DNA of 64,000 bases from NBLH01 sp050296515. Lineage in GTDB: Bacteria; Bacteroidota; Bacteroidia; Bacteroidales; NBLH01. Location of the stretch: the NCBI GenBank assembly GCA_050296515.1, contig JBNKRJ010000052.1, positions 1 through 64,000 of the forward strand, written 5' to 3'. The notes beneath the pieces were generated by a model that worked only from the letters and a program-made list of their open reading frames with translations, did not search any database and had not been told where the DNA came from. Both the position numbers and the translations under genes were made by a program. Within the stretch, counting starts at the first letter, position 1. Each line of letters starts with the position of its first letter. Below, piece by piece: positions 25,633-33,968 of this stretch.

Positions 25633-26199
25633 TTAAAAGTTTATTAATTCATCATATAAAATTCTGAGTCTTTCTCTCAGGAGTAGCACAGCATATCGTT
25701 TTCTTGAAATAAGTGTATTAACAGGTAAACCTGTCATTTCAGAAATTTCATTAAACGATAATCCCTGGAATTCTGTCATTTCAAAAACCTCTCGTTGTTC
25801 ATCAGGTATTAGTTTCAACGTATTTTCAAGCTCTTCCATCACCAGAGAACGCAGATACATGGTTTCAGGAGAATCGTTATCGTCTTCAAAAAGTTCACCA
25901 ATGGCTTCAATTTCAGGATCTTCATCTTCTTCGAGAAACAAGTCACCTAAAAAGTAAGGCTTCTTTTTTCGGTACAAATCTGTAATCCTGTTTCGGGCAA
26001 CCGTAAATAACCACGATGTTAATTGATCAATTGGTTTTAATAAATGATCCGCTTCGGCCAACTGATAAAACACTTCCTGGAGAATATCCTCAGCATCTTC
26101 AGTTCGAACCACCCGGTTTCGAATGAATCCAATGAGCCTTTTACTGTATTGTTTAACTATTTCAGATATATTTCGGTTTTGTGCCACAGATATTTCCAT
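25633..26199 (-). CDS. ECF sigma factor (sigma-70 family)
   Basis: 188 residues from the Met at MEISVAQNRN; 15 further residues upstream are open to 26244 and cannot be excluded. Region 2 has QYSKRLIGFIRNRVVRTEDA then EDILQEVFYQLAEADH and LTSWLFTVARNRITDLYRKK; region 4 has LIPDEQREVFEMTEFQGLSF, NEISEMTGLPVNTLISRKRY. The linker between them (LFLEEDEDPEIEAIGELFEDDND) is unusually acidic. It directs RNA polymerase to a stress or envelope regulon. The next gene encodes a two-helix membrane protein that could control it. Confidence 0.85.
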   Translation of the reverse strand: MEISVAQNRNISEIVKQYSKRLIGFIRNRVVRTEDAEDILQEVFYQLAEADHLLKPIDQLTSWLFTVARNRITDLYRKKKPYFLGDLFLEEDEDPEIEAIGELFEDDNDSPETMYLRSLVMEELENTLKLIPDEQREVFEMTEFQGLSFNEISEMTGLPVNTLISRKRYAVLLLRERLRILYDELINF

Positions 26200-26457
26200 T
26201 ACTGCTTTCAATTGGTCTCTATTGGGGTAGACGAATGGAAGCAACGAATATTTTAAACTTTTTCAATTTTTTTTGAAAATTCTTTGCAAGGTAAGAATAA
26301 AGTGAGGGAATAATGGGTTTCCAGACCTGTATGTTCAATATTTTTAACTTAAACATTATTAGTGATTTAATTGATAAATGTTGTTTTTGTGACAGTCCTT
26401 TGAGAATTATTTACGAACTTTGGACGAAAGAGAGATAATGAAATTAAAAACCAGACT

Positions 26458-27396
26458 ATGAAAGAGAAGTTATTTGTTATTTTACTAATTGTAGCCATCA
26501 TGTTTTCATCATGCAGGTATGATCATTTAGAACCCGATCCTCTTGATCCTGACCTGGCAGAAAAGGCTTTGGTAGATAGGTTTAGTGCTGATGCAGGCAC
26601 TTTGTTTGTAAGAGATGAAAACAATGGATTACCTTCGGCTAATGAACCTATTGATTTTGACCAGGAACCATTTATTACCAAAGGATTAGGGCCCAATGGT
26701 GAAAAAGTACAATATTATAATTTCGATGTAATGCCAATAAGGTCGGCACCCATTTATGTGTTTTTTAGGGAAGGAGAGGAAACACCTGTTGCCGGACAAT
26801 TAAATGTTGTTGATGTGAAGCCAGGTGACGGTGCATACTGCGATTTTTGGCATGTTCATAAAGTCACTGTTCCTTCTGGTTACGATGCAAATGCTATAAC
26901 CAGTCTGCAAAAGTTGTTAGATGGCGGATATCCAATTAAGCGAACTAACTTAATAGTCAATTGCCCTATTGTTCCTGACGGTTCAACAGCAACTAAGAGA
27001 TATAAACCTGAAAACGGAAATGGTTTAATTAGAGGATGGTACAAAGATAAGATTGTTTATTATTTTGACTTTTCAGAGAAAGCACTTACAGCAACGTTAC
27101 CTCCTAATGGATACTTAAATGTACCTCTGTCAGGTATTTTGGTAACTTTCAATATTAATCCAGATATAAATGGTGGTGGACCACCATCTGGCTTTGTGAC
27201 CGAAACAGGTACAGTTCAGACTCATAATGTTGTAGAAACTTTGCCAGAGGATGATGGTTATTCCCCTTTCTGGAGTGTGAGTGTGTATGATAATGCTGAT
27301 TTTGATTCAGTAAGTGATTGGGCAAGCGCTTCAAGTGCCAATATTTTAGCAAATGGAGCGGCTTTTGTTAATTGTCCGGTTGTAGTTGTTGAGTGA
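26458..27396 (+). CDS. Hypothetical lipoprotein
   Basis: 312 residues with lipid Cys19 (MFSSC). The mature region begins with an Asp/Pro-rich stretch (LEPDPLDPDLAEKA), then aromatic beta-type sequence including GDGAYCDFWHVHKVTVP and, about 150 residues later, a similar DGYSPFWSVSVYDN, which suggests two related beta domains or an internal duplication. Asn/Gly-rich turns (FNINPDINGGGPPSGF) separate them. No catalytic motif is recognised. It stands alone on the plus strand. A surface-exposed adhesion or binding role is possible. Confidence 0.75.
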   Translation: MKEKLFVILLIVAIMFSSCRYDHLEPDPLDPDLAEKALVDRFSADAGTLFVRDENNGLPSANEPIDFDQEPFITKGLGPNGEKVQYYNFDVMPIRSAPIYVFFREGEETPVAGQLNVVDVKPGDGAYCDFWHVHKVTVPSGYDANAITSLQKLLDGGYPIKRTNLIVNCPIVPDGSTATKRYKPENGNGLIRGWYKDKIVYYFDFSEKALTATLPPNGYLNVPLSGILVTFNINPDINGGGPPSGFVTETGTVQTHNVVETLPEDDGYSPFWSVSVYDNADFDSVSDWASASSANILANGAAFVNCPVVVVE

Positions 27397-27475
27397 ATTT
27401 GTTGATATTCTCCAGACTTTTCTGGCTTTCAAACTCCTATGAGGCATGTTTGTAAACTGTCAGTGTTAATAATCT

Positions 27476-27718
27476 CTAGTGTTATGTCAAGGCTAATTTG
27501 GGGCTGTATCAAAAGTCTAATTCAATGCAATTTCACTTTCATTTCAACAACAAAAGAGCGTATTTCAACAAGATTGAAAGCAGATTGATTGGATTGATGC
27601 AAGGCAAGATTGAAAGAAAAATTTATAGCAAAACTAGTTTTGATACAGCCCCAAGTGCACCAGCCAGGTGTTGTCACCTGGCTAATTACCAGAAATATCA
27701 TACTTGACTTAACACTAG
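27476..27718. repeat. MITE-like element M2, interrupted
   Basis: Inverted relative to M1 and bounded by CTAG on both sides. It keeps hairpin CCAGGTG-TTGT-CACCTGG and the right-hand TATCATACTTGACTTAACA terminus, but its second hairpin (GTCAGGTG ... CACCTGAC in M1) is replaced by the 153-bp nested element at 27500-27652. The sequence resumes AAGTGCACC right after it, as in M5. Confidence 0.75.
27500..27652. mobile_element. Nested MITE with 15-bp terminal inverted repeats
   Basis: Left end GGGGCTGTATCAAAA, right end TTTTGATACAGCCCC, perfect over 15 bp. The 120 bp between them include a GATTGAAAG-containing internal repeat and no transposase, so it is non-autonomous. GGGGCTGT-like ends resemble IS families common in Bacteroidetes. 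No flanking duplication is obvious at this insertion; it is flanked by AATTT and AAGTG. Confidence 0.75.
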
Positions 27719-27870
27719 TGTCATGTCAAATGTCAGATTTCTGGTAAAGTCATTAGACATTAGTCACTGGTTATTAATGACAAATGACTAGTGACCAATG
27801 ACTTATGATTGTTGAAAATATGCTGTATATTAAAATAATACCTGAAATATCATACTTGACTTGACACTAG
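27715..27870. repeat. MITE-like element M3
   Basis: Ends: CTAGTGTCATGTCAAATG and the inverse ATACTTGACTTGACACTAG. The interior differs from M1: it holds TAATGAC-rich sequence (CATTAGTCACTGGT and ACTAGTGACCAATG in imperfect inverted order). The left CTAG is shared with M2, as expected if each insertion targets or duplicates CTAG. Confidence 0.7.
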
Positions 27871-28043
27871 TAGATTGCAAAACATAATTTTCAAGTATTT
27901 TGTACAGCAAAGCACAAAAGCAAATTCAATCTCAGTTTCAATAATTTTCTAAATTATGTTGCTGAATGGACTCACACGTTTTTTATAATTAAATTGTTTT
28001 CAAATCTTTAATTTATTGATTTTAAGTTAATAATACTAATTAA

Positions 28044-28195
28044 CTGGTGTCAGGTCAAGTATGATATTTTGGGTAAAATGATAAAAGACCTCGGATGTTT
28101 TTAGCTAAAACATATTTATTTGGGGTTATAGTAATAGTTTTCACGGTTAAACATCCAATGTCTTCCAAAAATTTGACATTTGACATAACATTTAG
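28044..28195. repeat. MITE-like element M4, degenerate
   Basis: Left end CTGGTGTCAGGTCAAGTATG, right end TTGACATTTGACATAACA followed by TTTAG. Terminal CTAG is decayed on both sides. The interior has no hairpin related to M1. Confidence 0.5.
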
Positions 28196-28256
28196 TGGCT
28201 AAGACCTAATTTGAAACAAATGAGACTGTCCACATTCATAATTAGTAAAAACATAT

Positions 28257-28264
28257 TATCTTTG
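28257..28264 (+). promoter_or_regulatory. Putative -7 box for alpha-2-macroglobulin gene
   Basis: TATCTTTG matches TAnnTTTG. Transcription from about 28271 would exclude the upstream non-ATG start at 28280 and favour ATG 28307. A -33 TTTG at correct spacing is not evident. Confidence 0.45.
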
Positions 28265-28306
28265 AGCCAATAAACCTTTTTGTTGTTCACTTTAAAATCA
28301 AACATA

Positions 28307-31300
28307 ATGGATAAAAAACTAATCCGCTGGACAGGTATTGGATTAATAGCTGTTGCTGTAATAGTACTTGGTGTCTACTTTCTAAAGGGCGAGGAAAAAG
28401 CAAAGTTCAAAACAGTTGACCCGGGATTTAGCGAATTTGTGGCTGCTATTCCTTCGGGGTTTTTATCTGCAAGCAATTCCATAAAAATTATTCTGGTTGA
28501 ACCTTTTGAGAATTACGAGAGCTTTTCGCAGGACAAGCTGACTGATATGTTTTCTTTTTCTCCAGGTGTTTCAGGTTCCGCTAGATTTATTAATCCGACT
28601 ACCATAGAGTTTTTCCCTAATGAAAAACTGGAATCGGGACAATTGTATACCGTAAACTTTGAATTGGGCGACCTGATTTCGGTTCCTGGTAAGTTTGAAA
28701 CCTTAACGTTTGATTTTCAGGTAATAAAGCAGGTGTTTAGCATTCGTTCCGAAGGCTTATCAACTGTTGAGAGTAATAACAAAATGTATTCGTTTCAGGG
28801 ATCCTTTATTGCGGTTGACAATATTACCAATGAAGAAGTTGAAAAAATTGTCAAAGCTGAATTGAGTGGAAAAGATCTTAAGATTCAATGGGTTCATGGA
28901 GAAAATAGCAAGGAGCATGCTTTTAAAATTGAAAACATTGAACGAAAAGACAAGGCTCAGGAACTTGAAATAAACTGGAACGGAAAGGAAATAGGAGTAG
29001 ATACGGAAGGGGAGTTCACCGAAGAGATTGTAGCACTAGGTGATTTTAAAGTCACAAAAGTATCAGTGGTTCAGTTACCCGAACAATATGTTAAAATTGA
29101 ATTTTCCGATCCTATTGAGCCTAATCAGGATTTACGAGGTTTAATAAAAGCAGGTACCTATGCAAAACTCAAATACCTGGTACATGCCAACTCAATAAAG
29201 GCCTATCCATCAGAACAATTAGAAGGAAAACAGACACTTGCTGTCTCAAAAGGCATCAAAAGTGTTTTTGGTTATAAACTAAAGAATGAATTTGAAGAAG
29301 ATATTTCTTTTACTGCAGAAAAACCGGCTGTTGAGTTTATTGGAAAGGGAAGTATTCTGCCGAGTTCCGATGGTTTAATTGTTCCGTTTAAATCAGTGAG
29401 TTTGAATGCGATTGATGTGACCATTATCAAGATTTTTGAAGACAATATCCCACAGTTCCTTCAGGTAAATGATTTGGACGGAATGCGTGAATTAAAACGT
29501 GTAGGAAGAAAAATTCACAAAGAAAAGGTGAACCTTCAGTCAGATAAATTTATTGATTATTCACAATGGAATACCTTTTATATTGATTTGGGCAAAATGA
29601 TTAATGCAGATCCTGGTGCTTTGTACAGGGTTAAACTTTCTTTCAGAAAATCTTATTCAACTTATGGATGCGACAAAGATACAGATGAAGAAGATGATAC
29701 CCAAAGCATTGCCGATTTGGACGATAACTGGGATGAAGAAGAAGCAGACGAAAGCAGCTGGGACAACGATTATTACTACGATTATGATTATGACTACAGT
29801 AATCGTGAAAACCCTTGTCATAAAGACTATTACAGAGATAATAGGTTTCCTGAAAGAAATATTATAGCTTCTAATTTCGGCATCATTGCCAAAACAGACA
29901 AAAATAACCGGGTAAATGTTTTTGTTTCGGATATAAGAACAACTGAGCCAATCTCAGGAATTGAAGTAGAGGTGTTAAATTACCAGCAGCAGGTAATTGG
30001 AAAAGGCAAAACTGATGGCGATGGCCATGTAAGTATCGAAGCCAGTCAGAAGCCTTATATTGTACTGGCTAAAAAGAATAAAGACAGGGGATACCTGAGA
30101 TTAAACGGTGGCTCAGCGTTATCATTGAGCATGTTTGATGTAAGCGGTACAGAAAACAAAAAAGGCATTAAAGGTTTTATTTATGGTGAACGTGGTGTTT
30201 GGCGCCCGGGTGATACTCTGCATTTAACTTTTATACTGGAAGATAAGGACAATGTATTGCCAGCTGCACATCCTGTGGTATTGGAAGTTACTGATGCCCA
30301 GGGAAATCTTGAAAAGAGAATGGTGAAAACGAGTGGAGTAGGAGGGTTTTATTATTTTAAAGTACCTACATCCGAAGATGTTAATACAGGGAACTGGCTG
30401 GCAAAAGTAACTGTTGGTGGTGCTGAATTTACCAAAAGCCTGAAAGTTGAAACAATTAAGCCAAACCGGTTAAAGATTAATCTTGATTTTGGAACAACCA
30501 AGCAACTATCAGTAGCTGAACCTATTAAAGGTAATTTAAACGTAAGATGGTTGCACGGAGCCATTGCACGAAACCTTGAATCAAAAATTCAGTTGACTTT
30601 TAACCCAATGAAAACGGTGTTTGATAAATACCGCGATTATATTTTTGATGATCCTGCTTCTGGTTTCAGTCCCGAAAGCCAGATGATATTCGATGGACGG
30701 GTAGATGCAGAAGGAAATGCAGACTTTAGTGCTTCGGTCGATCTGGAAAACGAAGCACCTGGAATGTTGCAGGCACATTTTATTACAAAAGCGTACGAAG
30801 AAGGTGGTGACTTTAGTATTGATCATTATACTATGCCATTTGCCCCTTATAAAACCTTTGTCGGGATAAAAACTCCGAAAGGGGACAAGGCGCGAGGAAT
30901 GCTTTTGACCGATACAAAACACAAGATTGATATTGCTACAGTTGATTACAAAGGCAACCCGGTTTCACGGAGTGGTGTGGATGTGAAAGTTTATAAACTG
31001 GATTGGAAATGGTGGTGGCAGACTTCTGAGGAAAACCTTGCTTATTATATTGGCCAGAGTTACAACAATGCCATTCAGGAGGAAGATATTTCAACCACTA
31101 ATGGCCACGGCACGTTTGAATTTGAGATAAAGTATCCTGCATGGGGAAGGTACCTGATTCGTGCTACCGACAATTCAGGGCACAGCACAGGAAAAATTGT
31201 TTATGTCGACTGGCCTGGCTGGGCAGGAAGGGCTCAAAAAGATGGTGCAGGTGGTGCATCAGTACTTTCAGTAACTACTGATAAAAACAATTATACAACC

Positions 31301-33847
31301 GGTGAAACGGCAAAATTAACTATTCCTGCAACTGCTGAAGGTCGAGCTTTGGTTTCAATTGAAAAAGGTTCAAAAGTATTGAAGCAATTCTGGGTCGAAT
31401 TATCTAAAAATGAACAGGTTGTAGATGTAGACATTACTGAGGAAATGGCACCAAATGTATTCTTGAATGTAATGCTGTTGCAACCTCATAAGCATTCTGA
31501 GAATGACTTGCCAATTCGCTTATACGGATACACCCCAATTTTGGTAGAAAACCCAAAGACCGTTTTGAAACCAAAAATAAAAATGCCGGACGAGCTGGAG
31601 TCTGAAGGAACTTTTACCATTGAAGTGGAGGAAGAAAACGACAAACCAATGGTTTATTCCGTTGCTATTGTTGATGAAGGTTTACTTGATTTGACAAGAT
31701 TCCAGACACCAAATCCTTGGGGAACTTTCTATGCAAAAGAAGCTTTGGGTATTAAGACCTGGGATGTTTTTGATGATGTAATTGGTGCTTACGGCGGAAA
31801 ACTTGAACAGGTATTTGCTATTGGTGGAGACGAAGGTTTGGGAAAGAATGGAAAAAAATCATCGAATCGCTTTGAGCCTGTGGTAATGTATTTAGGACCG
31901 TTTGAATTGAAAGGTGGAAAGTCAAGAAAACATACCGTAAAATTGCCTAAGTACGTAGGTTCGGTCCGAACAATGGTGGTTGCCGGTAAAGATGGTGCCT
32001 ACGGAATCACTGATAAAGCTACACCTGTAAAGAAACCATTAATGATACTGGCTACTTTGCCTCGAAAATTGTCTCCGGGTGAAAAGTTAAATCTTCCTGT
32101 AACTGTATTTTCAATGGATAAAAATCTAAAGAATGTACAGGTAAAAGTAGAAGCGACAGACATATTTAAGCTTTCATCAACCAGTAAAACAGTAAGTTTC
32201 AGTAAACCAGGTGATAAAGACATTACTTTTGATATCGAAGTCGCCAGGCGATTGGGAAAAGGAAAGGTAAGAGTATTTGCAAAGGCTGGTTCCTACGAAG
32301 CGGATTACGAAATAAACATTGATATTATTAATCCAAACGAACCTGTCACTACGGTAATTGATACCGTTCTTGAAGCGGGAGCAAACTGGCAAACTGCATT
32401 TGAATTGCCAGGAATTATTGGTTCCAACAAGGCTGTTCTGGAAGTTTCAAACGTGCCTCCAATCGATTTAGGCAAGCGGTTGAATTACCTGATAATGTAC
32501 CCTCATGGATGTGTTGAGCAGACTACTTCATCTGTATTTCCACAATTATTCCTTGATAAACTGACTGATTTAAATAAGGAACAGCGAAAAGTGATTGAAA
32601 AGAATGTAAAGGCAGGAATTGATCGTTTATCTTCTTTTCAGTTGTCTGATGGTGGTTTGGGTTATTGGCCGGGAGCTCAATATTCCGATGACTGGGGAAC
32701 CAGCTATGCAGGTCATTTTATGTTCGAAGCTGAGAAACAGGGATATGATCTTCCATCAGGGTTTAAAGCAAATTGGATTAAATACCAGCGAAAAAGGGCA
32801 CAAAACTGGACTGATAATAATTACAATGCGCAATATCAGCAGGTATACCGATTGTACACACTTGCTGTTGCAGGCAAAGCTGAAATAAGTGCCATGAACC
32901 GGTTAAAAGAACTCAAAAACTTATCGGTACAAACTAAATGGAGGCTTGCAGCTACTTATGCCATTGCCGGGCAACCTGAAATTGCAAAAGAATTAATAGC
33001 TGATGCAGGTACTGAGGTAAAAGAATACAAGGAGTTGGGCAATACTTTTGGTAATGACCTGAGGGATAAGGCCATGATATTAGAAGCAATGGTATTGCTT
33101 GACAAGAAAACGGAGGGAGTGAAGTTGCTTCAACAAATCTCCTCCGCCTTGGCTGAAGAAAACTGGATGAGTACCCAAACGATTTCTTACTGTTTGATAG
33201 CTGCATCGAAATATGCAGGCAAACAAAACGAAAGCCTAAAGTACAGTTACACAGCGGGTTCTAAAAAAGAAAAGGTGGAAACAAATACACCTGTTTCGCA
33301 GAAAGAAATTAATGTTGAAGGCAAAACCAAAGGAGCTCTCAGCGTTAACAATACTGGTAAAGACATGCTGTATGTTCGGGTAATATTAACAGGGATACCC
33401 GAAATGGGCAAAGAAACTTCGTCATCAAGTAACCTGAATGTAAATGTAAGCTATACTGATTTAAAAGGTAAGACGATTAATGAATCAAAGGCGCAGCAGG
33501 GTGAACAGGTATTGATTAAGGTGAAAGTCAAAAATATCGGAGTAACTGGTAAATACGAAAATCTGGCATTAACAATACCAGTGCCATCAGGTTGGGAAAT
33601 AGAGAATGCCCGATTATTTGATATGCAGGCTTCTTATAGTGGCGATGTACCTGATTATATTGATATTAGAGATGACAGGGCTCATTTGTATTTCGACCTG
33701 GCCCAGGAAGCTACCAAGGAATTTAACATTCTGTGTAACATCTCTTTCCTTGGAGACTACTATTTACCAACCATTTATTGCGAGGCGATGTATGACAAAC
33801 GAATTTCAGCAAGCGTTGCTGGTAAGTGGGTAAGAGTAGTTAGATAA
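28307..33847 (+). CDS. Alpha-2-macroglobulin family protein
   Basis: 1846 residues. An N-terminal membrane anchor (about 6-25) places it in the periplasm. The architecture is that of large bacterial alpha-2-macroglobulins: N-terminal MG-like beta domains, an acidic insert (DDNWDEEEADESSWDNDYYY region near residue 475-510), the A2M MG7 domain (EDNDKPMVYSVAIVDEGLLDL region), the thioester motif CVEQ at Cys1402 (YPHGCVEQTTSS) and a helical alpha-toroid (SFQLSDGGLGYWPG). The thioester traps proteases attacking the cell. It is followed by PBP1C, the usual partner in the yfhM-pbpC arrangement; an intergenic hairpin separates them. The start was chosen over 28280, which is not ATG. Confidence 0.92.
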   Translation: MDKKLIRWTGIGLIAVAVIVLGVYFLKGEEKAKFKTVDPGFSEFVAAIPSGFLSASNSIKIILVEPFENYESFSQDKLTDMFSFSPGVSGSARFINPTTIEFFPNEKLESGQLYTVNFELGDLISVPGKFETLTFDFQVIKQVFSIRSEGLSTVESNNKMYSFQGSFIAVDNITNEEVEKIVKAELSGKDLKIQWVHGENSKEHAFKIENIERKDKAQELEINWNGKEIGVDTEGEFTEEIVALGDFKVTKVSVVQLPEQYVKIEFSDPIEPNQDLRGLIKAGTYAKLKYLVHANSIKAYPSEQLEGKQTLAVSKGIKSVFGYKLKNEFEEDISFTAEKPAVEFIGKGSILPSSDGLIVPFKSVSLNAIDVTIIKIFEDNIPQFLQVNDLDGMRELKRVGRKIHKEKVNLQSDKFIDYSQWNTFYIDLGKMINADPGALYRVKLSFRKSYSTYGCDKDTDEEDDTQSIADLDDNWDEEEADESSWDNDYYYDYDYDYSNRENPCHKDYYRDNRFPERNIIASNFGIIAKTDKNNRVNVFVSDIRTTEPISGIEVEVLNYQQQVIGKGKTDGDGHVSIEASQKPYIVLAKKNKDRGYLRLNGGSALSLSMFDVSGTENKKGIKGFIYGERGVWRPGDTLHLTFILEDKDNVLPAAHPVVLEVTDAQGNLEKRMVKTSGVGGFYYFKVPTSEDVNTGNWLAKVTVGGAEFTKSLKVETIKPNRLKINLDFGTTKQLSVAEPIKGNLNVRWLHGAIARNLESKIQLTFNPMKTVFDKYRDYIFDDPASGFSPESQMIFDGRVDAEGNADFSASVDLENEAPGMLQAHFITKAYEEGGDFSIDHYTMPFAPYKTFVGIKTPKGDKARGMLLTDTKHKIDIATVDYKGNPVSRSGVDVKVYKLDWKWWWQTSEENLAYYIGQSYNNAIQEEDISTTNGHGTFEFEIKYPAWGRYLIRATDNSGHSTGKIVYVDWPGWAGRAQKDGAGGASVLSVTTDKNNYTTGETAKLTIPATAEGRALVSIEKGSKVLKQFWVELSKNEQVVDVDITEEMAPNVFLNVMLLQPHKHSENDLPIRLYGYTPILVENPKTVLKPKIKMPDELESEGTFTIEVEEENDKPMVYSVAIVDEGLLDLTRFQTPNPWGTFYAKEALGIKTWDVFDDVIGAYGGKLEQVFAIGGDEGLGKNGKKSSNRFEPVVMYLGPFELKGGKSRKHTVKLPKYVGSVRTMVVAGKDGAYGITDKATPVKKPLMILATLPRKLSPGEKLNLPVTVFSMDKNLKNVQVKVEATDIFKLSSTSKTVSFSKPGDKDITFDIEVARRLGKGKVRVFAKAGSYEADYEINIDIINPNEPVTTVIDTVLEAGANWQTAFELPGIIGSNKAVLEVSNVPPIDLGKRLNYLIMYPHGCVEQTTSSVFPQLFLDKLTDLNKEQRKVIEKNVKAGIDRLSSFQLSDGGLGYWPGAQYSDDWGTSYAGHFMFEAEKQGYDLPSGFKANWIKYQRKRAQNWTDNNYNAQYQQVYRLYTLAVAGKAEISAMNRLKELKNLSVQTKWRLAATYAIAGQPEIAKELIADAGTEVKEYKELGNTFGNDLRDKAMILEAMVLLDKKTEGVKLLQQISSALAEENWMSTQTISYCLIAASKYAGKQNESLKYSYTAGSKKEKVETNTPVSQKEINVEGKTKGALSVNNTGKDMLYVRVILTGIPEMGKETSSSSNLNVNVSYTDLKGKTINESKAQQGEQVLIKVKVKNIGVTGKYENLALTIPVPSGWEIENARLFDMQASYSGDVPDYIDIRDDRAHLYFDLAQEATKEFNILCNISFLGDYYLPTIYCEAMYDKRISASVAGKWVRVVR

Positions 33848-33871
33848 TAAACTATAAAAAAGTTATTGGCT

Positions 33872-33938
33872 ATTAGTCATTAAGTCATTGGTCATTAAAG
33901 TCGTGGTTTTAATGACCAATGACAGGTGACTAATGACT
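33872..33938. repeat. Hairpin of the TAATGAC repeat family
   Basis: GTCATTGGTCATTAAA (33883-33898) pairs perfectly with TTTAATGACCAATGAC (about 33907-33922), and TAGTCATTA with TAATGACTA outside it, with a small asymmetric loop between. It sits 25 bp after the alpha-2-macroglobulin stop and upstream of pbpC. There is no T-tract, so it is not a standard terminator. Related TAATGAC sequences occur near 10305, 12421, 18860 and 27755. Confidence 0.7.
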
Positions 33939-33968
33939 ATTTAAAATAGCTTGTTGATACATTTCTAA

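Larger units (their letters stand above)
27397..28306. other. Intergenic cluster of MITE-like elements
   Basis: 910 bp with no gene, composed largely of four small elements: M2 (27476-27718, with an inserted element), M3 (27715-27870, sharing the CTAG of M2), and degenerate M4 (28044-28195), followed by the -7 box of the alpha-2-macroglobulin gene. Confidence 0.7.
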
